Shown here piece after piece: positions 21,401-30,528 of a DNA stretch of 64,000 nucleotides; the first letter of the stretch is position 1, and every line of letters begins with the position of its first letter. The DNA is from Mesorhizobium_K marinum. GTDB taxonomy: Bacteria; Pseudomonadota; Alphaproteobacteria; Rhizobiales; Rhizobiaceae. The stretch lies in the NCBI RefSeq assembly GCF_040813715.1, contig NZ_JBFOCH010000025.1. One strand, written 5' to 3'. The position numbers and the translations under genes were made by a program. The notes below the pieces were generated by a model. It was not told the origin of the DNA, did not search any database, and saw nothing but the letters and a program-made list of their open reading frames with translations.

Positions 21401-22021
21401 CCCGCTGCTGCTCACGACCGGCCGCATCCTCAGCCAGTATAATGTCGGNNNNNNNNNNNNNNNNNNCAATGGCCGTGCAACGACAAGGCGCCCGAGGGCA
21501 CGCCGATCATGCATATCGGCGGCTTCGTGCGCGGCAAGGGCAAGTTCATCCGCACCGAGTATGTGGCGACTGACGAAAAGTCTGGGCCGCGCTTCCCGCT
21601 GCTGCTCACGACCGGCCGCATCCTCAGCCAGTACAATGTCGGCGCCCAGACGCGGCGTACGGCCAACGTCGTCTGGCACGACGAGGACCGGCTGGAGATC
21701 CACCCGCACGACGCGGAGAACCGCGGCATTCGCGACGGCGACTGGGTGCGCCTGGCCAGCCGCGCCGGCGAGACCACGCTGCGCGCGCTGATCACCGACC
21801 GCGTCGCGACGGGCGTCGTCTACACCACCTTCCACCATCCGGACACGCAGGCCAACGTCATCACCACCGACTATTCGGACTGGGCGACCAACTGCCCCGA
21901 ATACAAGGTGACGGCCGTGCAGGTTTCGCCGTCCAACGGTCCCACCCGGTGGCAGGAGGAATACGAGGAGTTGTCGCGCAAGAGCCGGCGGATCGAAGGT
22001 CACATGGAGGCGGCGGAGTGA
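18459..22021 (+). CDS. fdsA: NAD-dependent formate dehydrogenase, alpha (molybdenum) subunit, frame broken by contig overlaps
   Basis: Repaired length is 975 aa, as expected for FdsA. Domains in order: N-terminal [2Fe-2S] domain (FGSCRVCLVEI ... SCTTPV), a two-[4Fe-4S] ferredoxin domain (CIVCSRCVRACEEVQG and CVSCGACVQACPTDAL), the [4Fe-4S] site at the head of the molybdopterin domain (CAYCGVGCSF ... HSCVKGRFAWG), the Mo-ligand cysteine in ARVCHSPTGYG, and the C-terminal dinucleotide-binding domain. It catalyses formate oxidation at a bis-MGD molybdenum site. Four N breaks (19136, 20776, 21232, 21449-21466) carry duplicated flanks. The gene starts 9 bp after fdsB. Confidence 0.95.
18896..19379. 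other. Unmerged contig overlap in fdsA (ferredoxin domain)
   Basis: 18896-19135 recurs at 19140-19379 around an N at 19136. Without this repair the gene would seem to have a duplicated ferredoxin domain. Confidence 0.9.
20725..20828. other. Short unmerged contig overlap in fdsA
   Basis: About 51 bp before the N at 20776 recur after it, with two base differences (GTCTCGGCGGG versus GTCTCTGCAGG). Confidence 0.85.
21090..21642. other. Two unmerged contig overlaps in the 3' part of fdsA
   Basis: About 21090-21231 recurs at 21234-21375 across the N at 21232, and about 21273-21448 recurs at 21467-21642 across 18 N at 21449-21466. Three near-identical copies of one coding segment result. Confidence 0.9.
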
Positions 22022-22054
22022 GCGGCTGCGCGCTTCCTCTCCGCTGACGGTCGC

Positions 22055-22882
22055 ATGAGGCTACGCCCTCCCCTCACCCAGGCAACCCGGCTGGCGCGCC
22101 GCGCCGCCGGTTCAACCTCGGCCAACCGCATGGTGCCGGAGGAAACGCCGGTGGCGTTCTCCTTCGCCGGCACGACGCATGCGGTGATGATGGCCTCGCC
22201 GGCCGACTTCGAGGATTTCGCGCTCGGCTTCTCGCTTACAGAAGGCATCATCGACGCGCCGGACGAGATTGAAGCCATCGAGGTCGAGGACCACGGCGCG
22301 GGCATTGACATCCAGATCAGGCTGAAGGACCAGGCGAACGACCGCTTCCAGGCGCGGCGCCGCAGGCTCGCCGGCCCGGTCGGTTGCGGCCTCTGCGGCA
22401 TCGAATCGATCGAGGAGGCGATGCGCTCGGTCGACAGCGTCGAGCGGGATGCGATCACGCTTTCGGCCTCCGACATCGTGCAGTCTGTGAAGCTGCTTTC
22501 GAAAGTGCAGCCCCTGCATGCGGAGACCGGCGCCGTCCATGCCGCCGGGTTCTACGTGCCGGGCAAGGGCGTGGTATTGGCGCGCGAGGATGTCGGGCGG
22601 CACAACGCGCTCGACAAGCTTGCCGGCGCGCTGGCGAGACGGGGCGTCGACGGTTCGACCGGCGCTGTCGTCGTGACGTCGCGCGTATCGGTCGAGATGG
22701 TGCAGAAGACGGCGGCCATCGGCGCGTCCTTCATCATCGCCGTGTCGGCGCCGACCGCGCTTGCCATCCGCACCGCCGAAGAGGCCGGCATGACGCTCGT
22801 GGCGCTGGTGCGCGGCGAGGATTTCGACGTGTTCACCCACCCCGAACGCGTGACCGATGGAGCAGCCCGCAATGTCGCATGA
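22055..22882 (+). CDS. fdhD: Formate dehydrogenase accessory sulfurtransferase
   Basis: A 275-aa FdhD protein. It passes sulfur from a cysteine desulfurase to the bis-MGD cofactor, without which FdsA is inactive. The essential cysteine loop is GCGLCGIES near residue 110, and REDVGRHNALDKLAGAL and VTSRVSVEMVQKTA are conserved family segments. It lies 33 bp after fdsA and overlaps fdsD, as in other fds operons. Confidence 0.95.
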   Translation: MRLRPPLTQATRLARRAAGSTSANRMVPEETPVAFSFAGTTHAVMMASPADFEDFALGFSLTEGIIDAPDEIEAIEVEDHGAGIDIQIRLKDQANDRFQARRRRLAGPVGCGLCGIESIEEAMRSVDSVERDAITLSASDIVQSVKLLSKVQPLHAETGAVHAAGFYVPGKGVVLAREDVGRHNALDKLAGALARRGVDGSTGAVVVTSRVSVEMVQKTAAIGASFIIAVSAPTALAIRTAEEAGMTLVALVRGEDFDVFTHPERVTDGAARNVA

Positions 22883-23177
22883 CGAAGAAAGCCACGACGC
22901 CCATGTCAGGCAGGGCATCGCCAAGATCGTGCGGATGGCCAACCAGATCGGCATCTTCTTCGAATCGAAGCCGCATGACGAAGGCGTGCACGGCGTCGCA
23001 GAGCACATCAACAAGTTCTGGGAGCCGCGCATGCGCCGCCACTTCTTCGAGGTGGTGGATTCCGGCGGCGAGGGCTTGCGGCCGATCGTCATCGAAGCCG
23101 CCCCGCAGGTCAGGCGGCCGACCCAGAAGGTGACCGCCGAACAGGCCGCCGAGGCGGACGCCGACGTCAGCGGCTGA
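22857..23177 (+). CDS. fdsD: Formate dehydrogenase delta subunit
   Basis: A small FdsD-family protein (106 aa from ATG 22857, 101 aa from ATG 22872, both within the fdhD 3' end). The conserved core is IAKIVRMANQIGIFFES followed by INKFWEPRMRRHFFEVV. FdsD is needed for formate dehydrogenase maturation or stability in relatives and is not a redox subunit. It is the last gene of the fdsGBA-fdhD-fdsD operon. Confidence 0.92.
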   Translation: MEQPAMSHDEESHDAHVRQGIAKIVRMANQIGIFFESKPHDEGVHGVAEHINKFWEPRMRRHFFEVVDSGGEGLRPIVIEAAPQVRRPTQKVTAEQAAEADADVSG

Positions 23178-23234
23178 GGCAGGCCCAACCCCGCCGAGCC
23201 AGGCAAAGCGGGAAGGTTCCGGACCTGGCGGGCG

Positions 23235-24095
23235 TCAGCGGTTCCTGGCCGCCTTCTTCCAATGCTGCCTGATGTGGACGTAGCCCTCGCGATAGACCGC
23301 CTCCGGGCTCTCGGCAAAGTCGCGCCACACCTTGGTGGCGGCGGCGAGGTCCTTGAGGCCGCGGCCGAACGCCTCGATGGTCAGCCAGTCATCGTAGCCG
23401 CTCTGCCGGATGGCGGCGAAGGTCTTTTTCCAGGGGATGTTGCCCCGTCCCGGCACGCCGCGGTCGTTCTCCGAAATGTGGATGTGGCAGATGTTCTTCA
23501 CGTGCCTGGTGTAGGCCGATATCGGATCCTGTTCCTCGATATTGGCGTGGAACGTATCGTACATCGCCTTGATGTTGGGATGCCCAATCTCGTCGACATG
23601 CGCGGAGAGGTCCGCCATGGTGTTGAGCAGGTAGCATTCGAAGCGGTTCAGCGCCTCGAGGCCGATGGTGACGCCCTTGTTGCCGGCATGGTCGCCGATG
23701 GCGCGTTGCGAGGCGACCGAGCGCTTCTTTTCCGCCGACGTCGGGCCGACGCCCGTGAAGGCGCCCAGCGTCGAATGAACCGGACCCGACAGGCGGTTCG
23801 CGCCAAGGGCGGCGGCGCAGTCGATCGCCCATTTCATGTAGGCGACACCCCTGCGCCGGGTCGCGGCGTCCGGCGCAATCAGGTTCATGGACGGATCGCC
23901 CATTGCCGTGACCGCGGTGCGCTCCAGCCCGATGCGGTCCAGCATCTCGCCGAGGCGGCTGTAGTCGTCGGGCGTTCCCTCGAAGATCGGAATCTCGACG
24001 CCGTCGTAGCCGGTGGCCTTGATGTCCTTCAGCAGCCGACTGTGCTTTCCCGTGACGTTGGTCGTCCACAGGAACATGCAGAAACCGATCTTCAT
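23235..24095 (-). CDS. Sugar phosphate isomerase/epimerase-family TIM barrel (tagatose 3-epimerase-like)
   Basis: A 286-aa AP-endonuclease-2 fold protein. The metal-binding residues expected in keto-sugar 3-epimerases can be placed: Glu in GLEALNRFECY, Asp/His in MYDTFHANIEE, His in CHIHISENDRG, and Glu in LTIEAFGRG. It is convergent with fdsD and divergent from a small unknown gene; a GntR/FadR-type operator lies in its promoter. Substrate is unknown; a ketose or inosose derivative is plausible. Confidence 0.85.
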   Translation of the reverse strand: MKIGFCMFLWTTNVTGKHSRLLKDIKATGYDGVEIPIFEGTPDDYSRLGEMLDRIGLERTAVTAMGDPSMNLIAPDAATRRRGVAYMKWAIDCAAALGANRLSGPVHSTLGAFTGVGPTSAEKKRSVASQRAIGDHAGNKGVTIGLEALNRFECYLLNTMADLSAHVDEIGHPNIKAMYDTFHANIEEQDPISAYTRHVKNICHIHISENDRGVPGRGNIPWKKTFAAIRQSGYDDWLTIEAFGRGLKDLAAATKVWRDFAESPEAVYREGYVHIRQHWKKAARNR

Positions 24096-24135
24096 GAAAC
24101 CTCCCCGGCTCGAGGTTCGTAAACTAGCCGGAAAA

Positions 24136-24152
24136 ATCTGGTCCTACCAGAT
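24136..24152. promoter_or_regulatory. FadR-type GntR operator candidate
   Basis: A perfect inverted repeat ATCTGGT-CCT-ACCAGAT, 41 bp upstream of the epimerase-like gene. The TGGTCNNACCA core is the classic site of FadR-subfamily GntR regulators. No GntR gene of this type lies nearby. Confidence 0.55.
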
Positions 24153-24278
24153 GCAACGGCGAGTTCTGATGCGCCGAGATTGCCGAAATGATACGATTTC
24201 CATCCGCGCGCCGGTCGACGGCAGGGCCGAGATCGGCGAGCACCGAAAGTTCGTTCACTTCAACGCTGGGAGACGGAC

Positions 24279-24593
24279 ATGTTCAGTGCACGGTGGCAGA
24301 TCGATGCAAAATTCGGAAACAAGCAGCGGGTCCTGGAACTGATGAAGCAGTGGGAGCGCGACATCGGCTCGCAGGTGAACCTTGCCGAGATGAAGTTCCA
24401 GATCATGACCGGATCGATCGGCGCCCGAGAGGCGACCATCGAGGCGCATCACCACGTCGAAAGCCTCGCCCGGCTGGAGGAATTCTTCGGGAAGATCGGC
24501 AAGATCGACGCCCACGCGAAATGGGGGAGGGAAATGGAGCCGTTCGTCGTCTCCGGCACCAGCCAGTGGCAGATCTTCCGGGTCGTCGAGTAG
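24279..24593 (+). CDS. Uncharacterised small protein
   Basis: A 104-aa protein, MFSARWQIDAKFGNKQRVLE onward, with no signal peptide or membrane segment. The pattern of an N-terminal strand, helix (RVLELMKQWERDIG), strand (KFQIMTGSIG) and ATIEAHHHVESLARLEEFFGKIG resembles the NIPSNAP/dimeric alpha-beta barrel fold; HHHVESLARLEEFFGKIG is typical of such folds. Not recognised as a named family. It is divergent from the epimerase-like gene, sharing its 183-bp promoter region. Confidence 0.6.
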   Translation: MFSARWQIDAKFGNKQRVLELMKQWERDIGSQVNLAEMKFQIMTGSIGAREATIEAHHHVESLARLEEFFGKIGKIDAHAKWGREMEPFVVSGTSQWQIFRVVE

Positions 24594-24678
24594 CGAAACC
24601 ACCCGCCGGTCACCGACCGATTGGCCTGAAGATCGGTGAAACAGCGCCATCACCTCGTCGATGATGTGCCTTCATGGC

Positions 24679-24705
24679 GCCGGCCCCTCGACAAGGGGGG
24701 CCGGC
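24679..24705. terminator. Hairpin between convergent genes
   Basis: GCCGGCCCC and GGGGCCGGC pair across a 9-nt loop. It lies between the convergent small-protein gene and the aldehyde dehydrogenase. There is no strong U tract, so termination is only plausible. Confidence 0.45.
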
Positions 24706-24732
24706 CTTGCTGGAACACCGTCCAGCGCAACG

Positions 24733-26312
24733 TCAGTGCGCGATCATGACGTGACGCACAGCGGTGTAGTCCTCCAGCGCATAGAGCGACATGTCCTTTC
24801 CGTAGCCGGACTGCTTGAGGCCGCCATGCGGCATCTCGTTGGTCAGCATGAAATGCGTGTTGATCCAGGTGCAGCCATACTGCAGGCGCGCGGCGGTCGA
24901 CATTGCCCGGCTGACGTCCCGGGTCCAGACCGAGGACGCCAGGCCGTAGTCGCTGTCGTTGGCCCAGGTCACCGCCTCGTCCACGTCCTTGAAGCGCGTC
25001 ACGGAAACGACGGGTCCGAACACCTCGCGGCGGACGATCTCGTCTTCCTGCCTGGCGCCCGCCACCACCGTCGGCTGGTAGTAGAAGCCGGTGCCGTCGC
25101 CCGGCTTGCCGCCGGTGGTGATCTCGATGTGTTTCAGCTCCGACGCGCGCTCCACGAAGGACGCGACGCGGTCGCGCTGGCGCTTCGAGATAAGCGGTCC
25201 GATCTCGTTCTTGGTGTCGTCCTTCTTGTTGTAGCTGATGGTGGAGACGGCGGCGGACAGGTCGGCGACGAGCTTTTCATAGACCTTCTTGCCGGCGTAG
25301 ACGCGGCAGGCCGCCGTGCAGTCCTGGCCGGCATTGTAATAGCCGAAGGCGCGCAGGCCGCTCACCACCGCATCGACGTCGGCGTCGTCGAAGACGATCA
25401 CCGGCGCCTTGCCGCCGAGCTCGAGATGGGTCCGCTTGACCGACTTGGCGGCCGCCTCAAGCACCTTCTTTCCGGTCGCCACGTCGCCGGTGATCGAGAT
25501 CATGTTGACCTTGGGGTGGTTGATCAGAGCATTGCCGACGCTGTTGCCGCGCCCGAGCACGACATTGNACCGAGTTCGAGATGGGTCCGCTTGACTGACT
25601 TGGCAGCCGCCTCAAGCACCTTCTTTCCGGTCGCCACGTCGCCGGTGATCGAGATCATGTTGACCTTGGGGTGGTTGATCAGAGCATTGCCGACGCTGTT
25701 GCCGCGCCCGAGCACGACATTGACCACGCCCTCGGGCAGCACGTCGGCGAGGATCTTCGCCAGCTTCAGCGCGGTAAGCGGCGTCTGCTCGGACGGCTTG
25801 AAGACGACCGTGTTGCCGCCGCCGATCGCCGGCGCCAGTTTCCAGGCCATCATCATCAGCGGGTAGTTCCAGGGCGCGATCGAGGCGACGATGCCGATCG
25901 GATCGCGGCGGATCATCGAAGTATGCCCGGAAAGGTATTCGCCTGCGACGACACCCGGCATGGAGCGAACCGCACCGGCGAAGAAGCGGTAGCAGTCGAC
26001 GATCGCGGGAATCTCGTCATTGAGGACGGCATTGATCGGCTTGCCGCAGTTCAGCGCCTCCAGCTTCGCGAACTCCTCGGCTTCCGCCTCGATGCGCTCG
26101 GCGATCTTCAAGAGATAGACCGAGCGTTGCGCGGGCGTGGTTCGCGACCACGCGCCGAACGCCTTCTCGGCGGCGGCGACCGCCTTGTCGATCTGGCCCT
26201 GCGAAGCCTCCGGCAGGTCGAGGATCGTCTTGCCGGTGCGCGGGTTGAGCACGGCTTCGGCGGCATCCGCGCCAGCCTCGAACTTCGAGCCGATGAGCAT
26301 CTGGGTATCCAT
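24733..26312 (-). CDS. Aldehyde dehydrogenase, gamma-aminobutyraldehyde dehydrogenase-like
   Basis: Repaired length is 474 aa, the size of PatD (YdcW). It has the NAD-binding segment IAPWNYPLMMMAWKLAPA, the catalytic glutamate in LELGGKAP and the catalytic cysteine in YYNAGQDCTAACR. It would oxidise 4-aminobutyraldehyde or a similar aminoaldehyde to the amino acid. It is the last gene of an operon with a polyamine-type ABC importer, which supports putrescine catabolism; a betaine-aldehyde-type substrate is an alternative. An N at 25568 with a duplicated flank breaks the frame. Confidence 0.88.
25414..25722. other. Unmerged contig overlap in the aldehyde dehydrogenase gene
   Basis: About 25414-25567 recurs at 25569-25722 around the N at 25568, with four base changes that appear synonymous. 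Confidence 0.9.
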
Positions 26313-26330
26313 GAAGTCCTCCTTGGTGGT

Positions 26331-27143
26331 CTATTTGCCGGAACCGGCGATCTGGTCGCCGTCGCGGGTGAGATAGTAGGCAGCGAGAATGGGCAGGAAC
26401 GTCACCAGCACCACGACCATCGCCACCACGTTGGTGACGGGGCGCTGGCGCGGCCGCACGAGTTCTTCGAGCATCCAGATCGGCAGCGTCTGCTGCTGGC
26501 CCGCGGTGAAGGTTGTGACGATCACCTCGTCGAATGACAGCGCGAAGGCGAGCATGCCGCCGGCGACGAGCGCGGTGCCGATGTTGGGCAGGATCACATA
26601 CCGGAAGGTCTGGAAGCCGTTGGCGCCGAGATCCATCGAGGCTTCGACGAGCGAGCCGGAGACGCGGCGGAAGCGGGCCACCGCGTTGTTGTAGACGACG
26701 ACCACGCAGAAGGTGGCGTGCCCGAGGATGATCGTCCACATCGAGAACGGAATCTCGGCGAGCGAAAACGCCGAGCGAAGCGCGATGCCGGTGATGATGC
26801 CGGGCAGCGCGATCGGCAGGATCACGAGCAGCGAGACCGCCTCGCGACCGAAGAACTTCGAGCCGCTGATCGCCGCGGCGCAGAGCGTTCCGAGGACGAG
26901 GGCGATGACCGTAGAGATGGCGGCCACCTGCACCGAGAGGCCGAGCGCCTGCCAGACGTCGGGGCGGTTCCATGTGACCTCGAACCACCGCAGCGTGAAG
27001 CCCGGCGGCGGCCACTGGTAGCTCTTCTCCTCGGTGGTGAAGGCATAGACAAAGATCAGCAGGATCGGCAGGTGCAGGAAGGCGAGACCGGCGGCGGCGG
27101 CGATCTTCAGCGACAGAGGCGCGGAGGAACGATTAGAGCGCAT
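26331..27143 (-). CDS. Polyamine-type ABC transporter permease (PotC-like)
   Basis: A 270-aa inner-membrane permease with six predicted membrane segments. The coupling EAA loop reads LVEASMDLGANGFQTFRYVILPNI. The N-terminal domain begins LKIAAAAGLAFLHLPILLIFVYAF, typical of PotC/YdcV. The start at 27143 overlaps the upstream permease gene by 11 bp. It would form a heterodimeric channel with the PotB-like protein. Confidence 0.9.
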   Translation of the reverse strand: MRSNRSSAPLSLKIAAAAGLAFLHLPILLIFVYAFTTEEKSYQWPPPGFTLRWFEVTWNRPDVWQALGLSVQVAAISTVIALVLGTLCAAAISGSKFFGREAVSLLVILPIALPGIITGIALRSAFSLAEIPFSMWTIILGHATFCVVVVYNNAVARFRRVSGSLVEASMDLGANGFQTFRYVILPNIGTALVAGGMLAFALSFDEVIVTTFTAGQQQTLPIWMLEELVRPRQRPVTNVVAMVVVLVTFLPILAAYYLTRDGDQIAGSGK

Positions 27144-28104
27144 CGAAGGCCCCCATCTTCTTGGCGCCCCAGAGGTAGAAGCCCATGACCACGATCGGCA
27201 CGACGGTGAAGGCGGCGGCCAGCGGAATGTTGCCGGCCGTGCCCTGGTGGGCGTAGACGGCCTGGCCGATGAAGAGCCGCGAGGTGCCAATGATCTGCGG
27301 GATGATGTAGTCGCCGAGCGTCAGCGAGAAGGTGAAGATCGATCCCGCGACGATGCCGGGAAGCGCCAGCGGGAACAGCACGTTCCGGAAGGTTTGGGCC
27401 GGCGTCGCGCCGAGGTCGGACGAGGCCTCGACGAGGTTCGACGGCACGCGCTCCAGCGCGGCCTGGACCGGCAGGATCATGAAGGGCAGCCAGACATAGA
27501 CGAAGACGATGAAGGTGCCGGTGAAGGAGACCGACAGCGAATTGCCGCCGACGACCGGCAGCGACAGCCAGGCGTCGATCAGCCACTGCAGGTGCACCTT
27601 CTCGAAGAACCAGGTGAGGATGCCTTCCTTCGCGAGGATCAGCTTCCATGCATAGATCTTGACGAGGTAGCTCGACCACAGCGGCAACATGATGCCGAGA
27701 TAGAAAAGCGCCTTCCATTTGCCGCGCGCGTAGCGGGCCGCGTAGTAGGCGATCGGAAAGGCGACGACAGCCGAAGCGATCGTCACCAGCACCGCCATCG
27801 TCACCGTGCGCAGGATGATGTCGAGGTTCGACGGCCGGAGCAGTTCTCCGTAGGTCTTCAGCGTGAACTCGCGGTTGATGAGTCCCGAGAATTCGTCGAT
27901 CGAGAAGAAGCTCTGCAGCAGGAGCGCGAACAGCGAGCCGAGATAGACGATGCCGAGCCAGAGCACGGGCGGCAGGAGCATCAGCAGGAGAAGCATGCCG
28001 GGCCTGCGCCAGAACGTGTCCGAGAGGCGTCCCAGGACGCCGCCGCGATCGGGCAGGATCGCGCCTGCCCCATCGGCGCGATAGGTTGCGTCGGCCAGGC
28101 TCAC
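27133..28104 (-). CDS. Polyamine-type ABC transporter permease (PotB-like)
   Basis: A 323-aa permease with six membrane segments; the first is LLLLMLLPPVLWLGIVYLGS. The EAA loop reads LVEASSDLGATPAQTFRNVLFPLALPG. It has the longer N-terminal cytoplasmic segment usual in PotB/YdcU. It overlaps the ATPase gene by 4 bp and the PotC-like gene by 11 bp, a tight operon. Confidence 0.9.
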   Translation of the reverse strand: MSLADATYRADGAGAILPDRGGVLGRLSDTFWRRPGMLLLLMLLPPVLWLGIVYLGSLFALLLQSFFSIDEFSGLINREFTLKTYGELLRPSNLDIILRTVTMAVLVTIASAVVAFPIAYYAARYARGKWKALFYLGIMLPLWSSYLVKIYAWKLILAKEGILTWFFEKVHLQWLIDAWLSLPVVGGNSLSVSFTGTFIVFVYVWLPFMILPVQAALERVPSNLVEASSDLGATPAQTFRNVLFPLALPGIVAGSIFTFSLTLGDYIIPQIIGTSRLFIGQAVYAHQGTAGNIPLAAAFTVVPIVVMGFYLWGAKKMGAFDAL

Positions 28105-29096
28105 CCCGCATCCTCCATCAGGTGCAGGTCGCCCGGCGCAAATCCGACGCGGACACTGTCGCCTTCGGCGGGAAACGACGTACCGGCCGGCAGAAGGGCG
28201 TTGATGCGCTGTCCGTCGACATCGAGCCCAAGCCTAGTCGAGCCGCCCAGGTAGGAGCGCGATACCACGGTCGCCGTCAGCGCGCCCGCCTCGTCATCAA
28301 CGAGTCGGACGGCCTCCGGCCGCAGGCTGGCCCACCGGCGCGCGCCGCCGTGCCGGGCGACGAAGTCCGGCGGCAACACGTTCGACGAACCGACGAAGTC
28401 GGCGACGAAACGCGAGTTCGGCCGCTCGTAGATGTCCTCCGGCGATCCGACCTGCATGATCCTGCCATGGTCGAACACGGCGACCCGGTTGGCCATGGAG
28501 AGCGCCTCGCCCTGATCGTGCGTCACGAAGACGAAGGTGATGCCGAGCGACTTCTGGAGGGTCTTCAGTTCCTCCTGCATGTTCTCGCGCAGCTTCAGGT
28601 CGAGCGCGCCGAGCGGCTCGTCGAGCAGCAGCACCTTCGGCCGGTTGACCAGCGCGCGGGCGAGCGCGACGCGCTGGCGCTGGCCGCCGGACAGCTGGCC
28701 GGGACGGCGCGTGCCGTAGCCCGGCAGCTTGACGAGTTCGAGCGCGGTTTCCGCCTCCCGGTGGCGCTCGGCCCGGGCGACGCCCCGGACCATCAGTCCA
28801 TAGGAAACGTTGTCGAGCACGTTGAGATGCGGGAAGAGCGCGTAGTCCTGGAAGACCGTGTTGACGTTGCGCCGATAGGGCGGCACGCCCTCGGCGCGCT
28901 CGCCGAAGATCTCGATGCGGCCCGATGTCGGCTGCTCGAAGCCGGCGATCAGCCTGAGGCAGGTCGTCTTGCCGGAGCCCGACGGGCCGAGCATGGCGAA
29001 GAACTCGCCTTCGCCGATCTCGAGGTCGACCGCATCGACGGCCCTGACCGAACCGAAATGGCGAGACACCTGCTTGAAGGAAACGGCTGGGGTCAT
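28101..29096 (-). CDS. Polyamine-type ABC transporter ATP-binding protein (PotA-like)
   Basis: A 331-aa ATPase: Walker A GPSGSGKTT, Q-loop NTVFQDYALFPHL, signature LSGGQRQRVALARAL, Walker B VLLLDEPLGALD, H-loop FVTHDQGEA, and a C-terminal TOBE regulatory domain (residues about 240-331). It energises the two permeases. Start ATG at 29096. Confidence 0.92.
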   Translation of the reverse strand: MTPAVSFKQVSRHFGSVRAVDAVDLEIGEGEFFAMLGPSGSGKTTCLRLIAGFEQPTSGRIEIFGERAEGVPPYRRNVNTVFQDYALFPHLNVLDNVSYGLMVRGVARAERHREAETALELVKLPGYGTRRPGQLSGGQRQRVALARALVNRPKVLLLDEPLGALDLKLRENMQEELKTLQKSLGITFVFVTHDQGEALSMANRVAVFDHGRIMQVGSPEDIYERPNSRFVADFVGSSNVLPPDFVARHGGARRWASLRPEAVRLVDDEAGALTATVVSRSYLGGSTRLGLDVDGQRINALLPAGTSFPAEGDSVRVGFAPGDLHLMEDAG

Positions 29097-29163
29097 ATGT
29101 TGTCCTGACGGTCAGGCTGGTTCCTGGAAAGGCGCGCGCCGCTCCTCGAATGCCTGTCGGCAT

Positions 29164-29243
29164 CCTCTCCCCGCGGCAACGGGGAGAGGCGAGAGGACCG
29201 CGACGCCGGGCGCCTCCCCTCGCCCCGCCCGCGGGGAGAGGGG
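29164..29243. repeat. Palindromic intergenic repeat (RIME-like)
   Basis: Two GC-rich palindromes: CCTCTCCCCG/CGGGGAGAGG at 29164-29189, and CCCCTCGCCCCGC/GCGGGGAGAGGGG at 29216-29243. Elements with CTCTCCCC arms are a common interspersed class in Rhizobiales. It lies between the binding-protein and ATPase genes of the operon and may form mRNA stem-loops that make the binding-protein message more abundant. Confidence 0.7.
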
Positions 29244-29262
29244 CACGGTCGCGCTCGCGAAA

Positions 29263-30420
29263 TTAGCGGCCGCCGATGACGCCGATGTAGTCAGACACCC
29301 AGCGATAGTACGGCACGCACTGGTCGTTCTGGGTGGCGCACTTGCTCGTCGGCGTGGTCCAGAACTTGACCTTCTCGAAATTGTCCATGCCGTTGGCCGT
29401 GCATCCTTCGGCGTTCTGCATGCCGCGCCCGTCGGTGCAGGCGGCCGGCACGGACGGATTGGCGCCGAACCAGACCGAGAGGTCGCTCTGCAGGTTGGAC
29501 GAGAGTTGGTGCTCGAACCACATGTAGGCGCAGTTCGGGTTCGCGGAATCGACATGCATCATCGTGGTGTCGGCCCATCCGGTGACGCCCTCGTCCGGGA
29601 ACACCGAGGCGACCGGCTGGTTTTCGCCCTTGAGCAGGTTGACCTGGAACGGCCAGGAACCCGACGCGACGACGCCTTCGTTCTTGAAGTCGTCGATCTG
29701 GATGAAGGCGTCGTGCCAGTAGCGGCCGACCAGCGTGCGCTGCTGGCGCAGCAGGTCGAGTGCCGCCTTGTACTGGTCTTCGTTGAGCTGGTACGGATCC
29801 TTGATGCCGAGGTCCGGCTTGTGCGCCATCAGGTAGAGCGCGGCGTCGGCAACGTGGATCGGGCCGTCATAGGCCTGGACGCGGCCCTTGTTGGACTTGC
29901 CGTCGTCGAGCGTCATCTCCTCGAAGACCACCTTCCAGGAGGTCGGCGGCGTCTTGATCGCGTTGGTGTTGTACATCAGCACGTTCGGGCCCCACATGTA
30001 GGGAACGCCGTAGTGGACGCCGTCGACCGTGTGCCAGGGTGCGTCCTTCAGCCGGTCGTCCACGGTCGACCAGCTCTTCACCAGGTCGACGTTCACCGGC
30101 TGCACGCGCTTGCCGGCGATCAGGCGCAGCGACGCGTCGCCCGAAGCGGTGACGAGGTCGAAGCCGCCCTCGTTCATCAGCGCGACCATTTCGTCGGAGG
30201 TCGCAGCCGTCTTGACGTTGACCTTGCAGCCGGTCGCTTCCTCGAACTTGGTCACCCAGTCGAAGGCCTTGTCGGTTTCGCCGCGTTCGATGTAGCCCGC
30301 CCACGCGACGATGTTGAGCTGGCCTTCGCCCGGACCGATTTCCGTGACCTGGGCGAATGCCTGGCCCGAAAAGCTGACCATGAGCGCCAGGGCAGTGCAG
30401 GACTTCAGCATTGATTTCAT
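29263..30420 (-). CDS. Polyamine-type ABC transporter substrate-binding protein (PotD/PotF-like)
   Basis: A 385-aa periplasmic protein, MKSMLKSCTALALMVSFSGQ, with cleavage near AFA. The mature part opens with LNIVAWAGYIERG, the N-terminal strand of PotD/PotF/YdcS proteins; VVASGSWPFQVNLLKG and VFPDEGVTGWADTTMM are later conserved segments. The start at 30420 fits GGGAGACG 4-10 bases upstream better than the ATG at 30435. First gene of the importer operon. Substrate inferred from the downstream aminoaldehyde dehydrogenase. Confidence 0.9.
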   Translation of the reverse strand: MKSMLKSCTALALMVSFSGQAFAQVTEIGPGEGQLNIVAWAGYIERGETDKAFDWVTKFEEATGCKVNVKTAATSDEMVALMNEGGFDLVTASGDASLRLIAGKRVQPVNVDLVKSWSTVDDRLKDAPWHTVDGVHYGVPYMWGPNVLMYNTNAIKTPPTSWKVVFEEMTLDDGKSNKGRVQAYDGPIHVADAALYLMAHKPDLGIKDPYQLNEDQYKAALDLLRQQRTLVGRYWHDAFIQIDDFKNEGVVASGSWPFQVNLLKGENQPVASVFPDEGVTGWADTTMMHVDSANPNCAYMWFEHQLSSNLQSDLSVWFGANPSVPAACTDGRGMQNAEGCTANGMDNFEKVKFWTTPTSKCATQNDQCVPYYRWVSDYIGVIGGR

Positions 30421-30528
30421 CGTGACGTCTCCCATTGAAAAAGGGCCGCTCTCTCATCGGCGGCTGGAACCCGCAGAAAACGTGACGCCAAAGCCTCGCT
30501 TTCGCAAATTCATTTAATAGAAGGGCGA

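Noticed and set aside
18459..22021. Multiple ferredoxin and C-terminal domains in fdsA
   Set aside because: They result from the N-linked overlaps; the repaired protein is a normal FdsA of 975 aa.
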